Below, piece by piece: positions 5,086 to 8,862 of a DNA stretch of 8,862 nucleotides. The position numbers and the translations under genes are program-made. Source of the DNA: Verrucomicrobia bacterium UBA6354 (GTDB lineage Bacteria > Verrucomicrobiota > Kiritimatiellia > RFP12 > UBA1067); the NCBI GenBank assembly GCA_002440145.1, contig DJRS01000003.1:5586-14447 (forward strand). The letters are read 5' to 3'. How positions within the stretch are numbered: position 1 is the stretch's first letter; every line of letters begins with the position of its first letter. A model generated the notes under the pieces. The model was not told the DNA's origin and ran no database searches. It saw only the letters and a program-made list of their open reading frames with translations.

Positions 5086-8000
5086 TTATTTTCCTTTTGG
5101 TTTTTGGCCCTTGCGGACCGTGATTTGACGATTGGCGCGACTGTCGATTTGCCGCGCGCGTTCACGAAAGAGGGGGGCGTAGTCCGCCGGGAATAGCCGC
5201 GCATCCTGCCGCGGCGTTTGGCGGCGCAAGGTGACGCGCAGGCGGCCGTCGGGGGTGCGATCGACCGTCGTTCGGGATGTTAGTCGGGGGCTGTCGTACC
5301 GCAAGTCGTCCGGCAGGTGCTCGATCGTGTCGTACCCCGCCGGAAAGACCACGACGACGTCCTCTTCCGCCGCGTCGGTCGCCGAGGAGGCGAGCGGGTT
5401 CTCCCGGGGCGTGCTTTCCAGCGAACTGAAGGGCGCACGGGCGAAGGGCGGAACGGACAATGTCAGCAAATCGCCCGAAAATACGGCATAATTTGGAATA
5501 TACGCCTTGAAAGAGAGGCGGAAAGGATAGCCCGCCAGGTCCGTGACGAGGGGGCCCGTCGCTTCCGCGGCTTGGGCGATTTGCCCGAGGAGGGACTGGT
5601 ACAGCCGGTCGCGTTCCTCGGGAAGGATTTCGGCATACTCTTTCCGCAAAGCGCCCACTTCCGACCCGGTGGTCCGTTGCTCGTAGTCGACATCCGCCGC
5701 GCCGTTGGGACGGATGTCGAGCGTCAGCGTGTCGGTCACGGATTTTTGTCCGTTTTCGGGGTCGATTTGGCCGAAACCGCCGCCCGCAGTGGGCATCCAA
5801 TAGGTCGCGCCAGCCCAGGCGGAGGCTTCCAACGGGGTGTATTCGTTCTCCGTGCCGAGGAAAAGCGCGCCGTCCGCGCGTTCGACGCGGCAAAGCGGAT
5901 AGGCGTACACACCGATGTTGGGGTAGGTTTTCTGGTTGCGCTCCCGGAGGCGCGGATCCATTCCTGCGTCATCCGCGGCGAGGACGATTTCCGCCTTGTG
6001 TCCGGCCCCGCGCAGGAGCGCGCAGAGGGTGCGGATGTAATCGAATCGGCTCGCATAGCGTTCCTTGAGGACGCGGGCGGGGTCGGTCGCCTGCTCCGCG
6101 AGCGGCATTTCGTAGAGTCCCGGGCCGGCGATGCGGATGTTGCGCGCCATCCAGTCGCGAATCGTCCGCACGCCGTTCGTCCCGACAACCGGGAGCGGGT
6201 CTATCGGGGCCACCTCCAGATAGGGACGGATTGCCGCGGCGAACGCGGCGAAATCGCCCTTGGAAACGGTCAGCGTGTCGCGCCAAAGGGGTCCGGCCGG
6301 CAGATTCGGCTCGACCGCGTGCATCTTCAGGTCGCGCGCCTGGCGCAGGACTTTCCCGTCCAGGGTGACGGAAAGCGCGTCCGCGGGCTGTCCAATCATG
6401 TCGAAATACCAATTGCCGCGGAAGGGCAGGGGCGAATTCGTTACGGTCGTGGCGGTCGTGAGATAGAGGACGCTCCCGATTTCGACGGCCGGCAGGTTGA
6501 GGATCAGCTTTTTGCCGGGAGCGTAGCGCGGCGCGGCGGACGCCCATTCGCAGTCCAGGACGTTCATTTCGCGCGGTCCGGCAACGGAGACGCGTCCGTT
6601 TTTGTTGGAGACGGTCGCCTGGACGATGTCGATCTGGGCGACGGACGGGTGGTAGGGCAGCACGATTTCGGCGGACGATTTCTTTCCTTTATAGGAGAGA
6701 ATCTCCTTCACGACCGTGTTTGTCATGACCCAGGACGTGGGCGAAAACAGAGAAATGGCGTACTTTTCGTCCAGATAGTGGACGGAAGCGCCTTGCAGAG
6801 GGTCGCGCGGCAGGATGACGGGCTTGCGCAGGGACGCTTCCAAAGCGGCGAGATCGGTCCGCAGCCCGGCATACTCCTCCGGCGAGAATTCAAGGGCGTC
6901 CACCGCCAAATCGCGGCGAACGGTGAGCGTGTTGTTGGTGAAGGCGAAGGTCCGCTTGAACGTGAACTTGCCGTCGATCGCGGTTTCTTCCGGGAAAACG
7001 GGGGGCGTAGGCATCTGCCACAGGTCCAGTTTCAGCGTTTCGGATACTTTCGCGGTGGATAGGATTTTTAGCGGGAAGACGCGCTTCGCGAGGGCGGTCC
7101 GTCCTTCCAAGAGGCGCATGGGGAGGCCGAACACGCCGCTGACGAGGGGCGGGGACAGCAGTTCGCAGGTTTTGCCGTCCACCTCGACTTCGGGAATGCG
7201 CGCCACGAGATGGATTTGGAGTTCCCGCGTGGTATCCGCGAGACGTTCGGGCTTGATCTCGAAGGAGAGGAGTTCCGCGCCGGGAAACGCCGCGGAAAGC
7301 GTCTGCTCCAGGAAGCGGCGCCGTTCGGAGGCCTGCCTGCGCAAGAGGGCGCCGCGCCAGGCATTGTCGTGAATGCCGCGGAAACGCAGGTCGGAAGTCA
7401 GGACGGCGATTCCGCCGCGGGCTATCCGCCCCGTCGTTTCGGCTACGACCGCGTTCGCCTCGGCCGGCACGATGCCGGAAGTCCGCAGGTCTTCGCCGTC
7501 CGGGCGCGCCACGAGATAGGACCGCCCGTTGAGATAGGCGGGCAGCAGATCCTTGCTGGACTCGTCCGTCGGGTCCATGAGGATGTAGCCGTCTTTCCCG
7601 TCCGGATTGCGGACGGCGACGATCGCATGGTTGAAGTAGGGCGTCGGGACTTCGGGGTCCATCTTCTCCCCGACCTGTATGAGCACCGGATAGGCCTCGT
7701 AGCCGGCGATGCGGAGGAGGGCGACGAGCAGACCGGCCTTGTCGCGGCAGACGCCGTAGCGGTTGTCGAAGGTGATATCCACGTCATGCGGCGCGTAGCC
7801 GGGGGACTTGTCCTCCATCGTGAGCCCCATGTAGCGCACTTCCTGCGCGACAAAGTCGTAGATCTTGCGCATGTCGCGTCCCAGTTCCGCGACTTTGTTC
7901 GTCATGGCCGGCGTCGTTTTCGCCAGATGCGGCGCGCACAGCCCCCAATACCACGCGGAAAGTTCCCGCCAGGAGGCGAGGGTGGAGGCGCGGACGCTTT

Positions 8001-8706
8001 GGACTTGGGTATAGAGCGGGGGCATGTCGGGTTCGGGGAAGACCTGGGGCGAATTCGTGGCGACCCACGTATGCACGACCGACCCGTCCGGCCGGGATTC
8101 CTTGGTGGCGGCCACATTCCCCAGCGGATGGCGTACCGCCTCCTTTTTGAGCGGCAGGGACGCCGGGGCGGTCACGCGGACCGTCTTTTTCAGGATCGGC
8201 AGCGTCCAGGCCATCTCGGTGAAAAGCGCGAACTGGTTCTGCACGCGCGCGGCGAAGTTGGTGCGCACGAGCGTATAGCAAAGCGTTTCGCCGACCTGCA
8301 AGCCGGGGATGGTGCAGGTAATGACGCGGTCGAGCGGATCGTAGATGTTGGCGGAGGTGGAAGAGTTGTCCGTCGCCTCGCGCATCGTCGCCGAAATATC
8401 CACTGTGCGCCGCACCCCGTTCGTGCCGACAATGCTGACGTAGGGACCGCCAAGCGCGGAATAGCGTTTGGAGTAGGAGAATTGCTGCACGCGCTCTTCG
8501 CGGCGGCCTTTCTCGGTCAGGATCTTGAGCGCGGCTTTTTCCGTCGCGATGTACGTGCCGTCGGGTTGGTAGGCGTAGTCTTCCGCGGCTTCGACAATGA
8601 CGGCGTCCGCATCCGGATAGCGTGCCGCGGTGACATCCTCCCAAGGGGCGGAAAGGACGGGAAACGCGCACAAAAGGAGCGCGAACAGGAAAAGAATGGA
8701 CTTCAT
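5086..8706 (-). CDS. Exported DUF3857/transglutaminase-like protein with full internal duplication
   Basis: This 1206-residue protein starts with a signal peptide (MKSILFLFALLLCAFPVLSA, residues 1-20), so it is exported to the periplasm or outer envelope. Residues about 44-300 match the DUF3857 beta-rich domain. Residues about 280-400 form a transglutaminase-like core with a plausible triad of C320 (RYGVCRDKAGLLVALLR), H360 (YFNHAIVAV) and D378 (ILMDPTDES). A beta region follows to about 630. Residues about 643-1200 repeat the same order: DUF3857-like 643-790, transglutaminase-like 846-965, beta tail to the end. In the second core the Cys position is Arg (RYASRFDY, R887), and the His and Asp positions align to about V933 and G951, so it should be inactive. 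Single-copy relatives are usually about half this length. The substrate is unknown; this family may be a protease, a cross-linker or a binding scaffold. The ATG at 8706 overlaps the rfbC stop (ATGA) without a clear ribosome binding site, so coupling is likely. The basic C-terminus KGQKPKGK encodes the next gene's Shine-Dalgarno. Confidence 0.9.
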   Translation of the reverse strand: MKSILFLFALLLCAFPVLSAPWEDVTAARYPDADAVIVEAAEDYAYQPDGTYIATEKAALKILTEKGRREERVQQFSYSKRYSALGGPYVSIVGTNGVRRTVDISATMREATDNSSTSANIYDPLDRVITCTIPGLQVGETLCYTLVRTNFAARVQNQFALFTEMAWTLPILKKTVRVTAPASLPLKKEAVRHPLGNVAATKESRPDGSVVHTWVATNSPQVFPEPDMPPLYTQVQSVRASTLASWRELSAWYWGLCAPHLAKTTPAMTNKVAELGRDMRKIYDFVAQEVRYMGLTMEDKSPGYAPHDVDITFDNRYGVCRDKAGLLVALLRIAGYEAYPVLIQVGEKMDPEVPTPYFNHAIVAVRNPDGKDGYILMDPTDESSKDLLPAYLNGRSYLVARPDGEDLRTSGIVPAEANAVVAETTGRIARGGIAVLTSDLRFRGIHDNAWRGALLRRQASERRRFLEQTLSAAFPGAELLSFEIKPERLADTTRELQIHLVARIPEVEVDGKTCELLSPPLVSGVFGLPMRLLEGRTALAKRVFPLKILSTAKVSETLKLDLWQMPTPPVFPEETAIDGKFTFKRTFAFTNNTLTVRRDLAVDALEFSPEEYAGLRTDLAALEASLRKPVILPRDPLQGASVHYLDEKYAISLFSPTSWVMTNTVVKEILSYKGKKSSAEIVLPYHPSVAQIDIVQATVSNKNGRVSVAGPREMNVLDCEWASAAPRYAPGKKLILNLPAVEIGSVLYLTTATTVTNSPLPFRGNWYFDMIGQPADALSVTLDGKVLRQARDLKMHAVEPNLPAGPLWRDTLTVSKGDFAAFAAAIRPYLEVAPIDPLPVVGTNGVRTIRDWMARNIRIAGPGLYEMPLAEQATDPARVLKERYASRFDYIRTLCALLRGAGHKAEIVLAADDAGMDPRLRERNQKTYPNIGVYAYPLCRVERADGALFLGTENEYTPLEASAWAGATYWMPTAGGGFGQIDPENGQKSVTDTLTLDIRPNGAADVDYEQRTTGSEVGALRKEYAEILPEERDRLYQSLLGQIAQAAEATGPLVTDLAGYPFRLSFKAYIPNYAVFSGDLLTLSVPPFARAPFSSLESTPRENPLASSATDAAEEDVVVVFPAGYDTIEHLPDDLRYDSPRLTSRTTVDRTPDGRLRVTLRRQTPRQDARLFPADYAPLFRERARQIDSRANRQITVRKGQKPKGK

Positions 8707-8862
8707 AGGGCGGACCACGGTTCGATTGCGCCGAAAAGCGGATGCTTCTGGTCTTTTTCGGACAGTTTCACGGGGACGTCCAGGGTCGGCCAGACGATTT
8801 CCAGAGCCGGGTCGTCGAATCGCATGCCGCGCTCCGCCTCTTTGCAGTAGAAGTTGTCGCAC
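8703..8862 (-). CDS. rfbC: dTDP-4-dehydrorhamnose 3,5-epimerase, C-terminal fragment
   Basis: Only the last 52 codons are in the window (frame from base 8861); the gene starts beyond the right edge. The fragment reads DNFYCKEAERGMRFDDPALE, then IVWPTLDVPVKLSEKDQKHPLF, and ends IEPWSAL. The ERG(M/I)R(F/W)DDPAL..W and LSEKD..HPL patterns are typical of the RfbC/RmlC C-terminus. RmlC epimerises C3 and C5 of dTDP-4-keto-6-deoxy-D-glucose in the cytoplasm, the third step to dTDP-L-rhamnose for O-antigen or other envelope glycans. The catalytic His and Tyr lie in the missing part, so activity and the exact sugar specificity cannot be judged; a related dTDP-sugar epimerase is possible. The stop TGA at 8705-8703 overlaps the next start codon by 4 bases, which makes rfbC the upstream member of this operon in view. 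Confidence 0.8.
   Translation of the reverse strand, partial: CDNFYCKEAERGMRFDDPALEIVWPTLDVPVKLSEKDQKHPLFGAIEPWSAL

Noticed and set aside
5317..7062. Plus-strand ORF of 581 codons
   Set aside because: It lies antisense to the DUF3857 protein, which has clear domains and a signal peptide. The product is Arg/Gly/Val-rich without family motifs, typical of shadow ORFs in GC-rich DNA.
7210..8850. Plus-strand ORF of 546 codons
   Set aside because: It is antisense to the first half of the DUF3857 protein and to rfbC. The composition is low-complexity (Arg, Gly, His, Asp) and there is no recognisable domain.

Overview
The window is GC-rich bacterial chromosome. A peptidoglycan polymerase (ftsW), a dTDP-rhamnose gene (rfbC), a PspC-domain protein and a large secreted DUF3857/transglutaminase-fold protein suggest a Gram-negative or otherwise double-membraned bacterium. 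DUF3857-transglutaminase proteins are frequent in Bacteroidota and in the Verrucomicrobiota/Kiritimatiellota/Lentisphaerota group. The high GC makes the second group more likely to me, but this is a weak inference because there is no rRNA or other phylogenetic marker.

Layout. The left part (1-2021, + strand) holds the 3' end of ftsW, overlapped by 4 bases (ATGA) by a complete xseA. No xseB follows. A short convergent gap (2022-2131) contains a probable intrinsic terminator for the minus-strand gene, with a possible 34-codon ORF overlapping it. A PspC-domain membrane protein (2132-2359, - strand) comes next.

A 478-base non-coding stretch (2360-2837) then holds the most unusual object here: nine tandem copies of a 22-bp unit, each centred on a GACCGCGGTC-type palindrome. 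Adjacent copies can pair into long hairpins with 4-nt loops. The differences between copies keep this pairing, through G-U pairs, only in minus-strand RNA.

The right part (2838-8862, - strand) is one tightly packed operon. In transcription order it contains the 3' end of rfbC (missed by simple ORF calling because it is cut by the window edge), a 1206-residue exported protein, a 243-residue polytopic membrane protein of unknown family, a nitroreductase fused to a two-cluster ferredoxin domain, and an OmpR-type response regulator. Junctions are ATGA overlaps or 1-base gaps, so the genes are probably co-transcribed and translationally coupled. The 1206-residue protein is an internal duplication of a whole DUF3857-transglutaminase-beta module. 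The first half keeps a Cys-His-Asp triad and the second half has lost all three residues.

The operon mixes an envelope sugar gene, a secreted transglutaminase-like protein, a membrane protein, a redox enzyme and a regulator without a visible kinase. An envelope-associated, redox- or stress-responsive role is a reasonable guess, but no pathway can be proven from this window.
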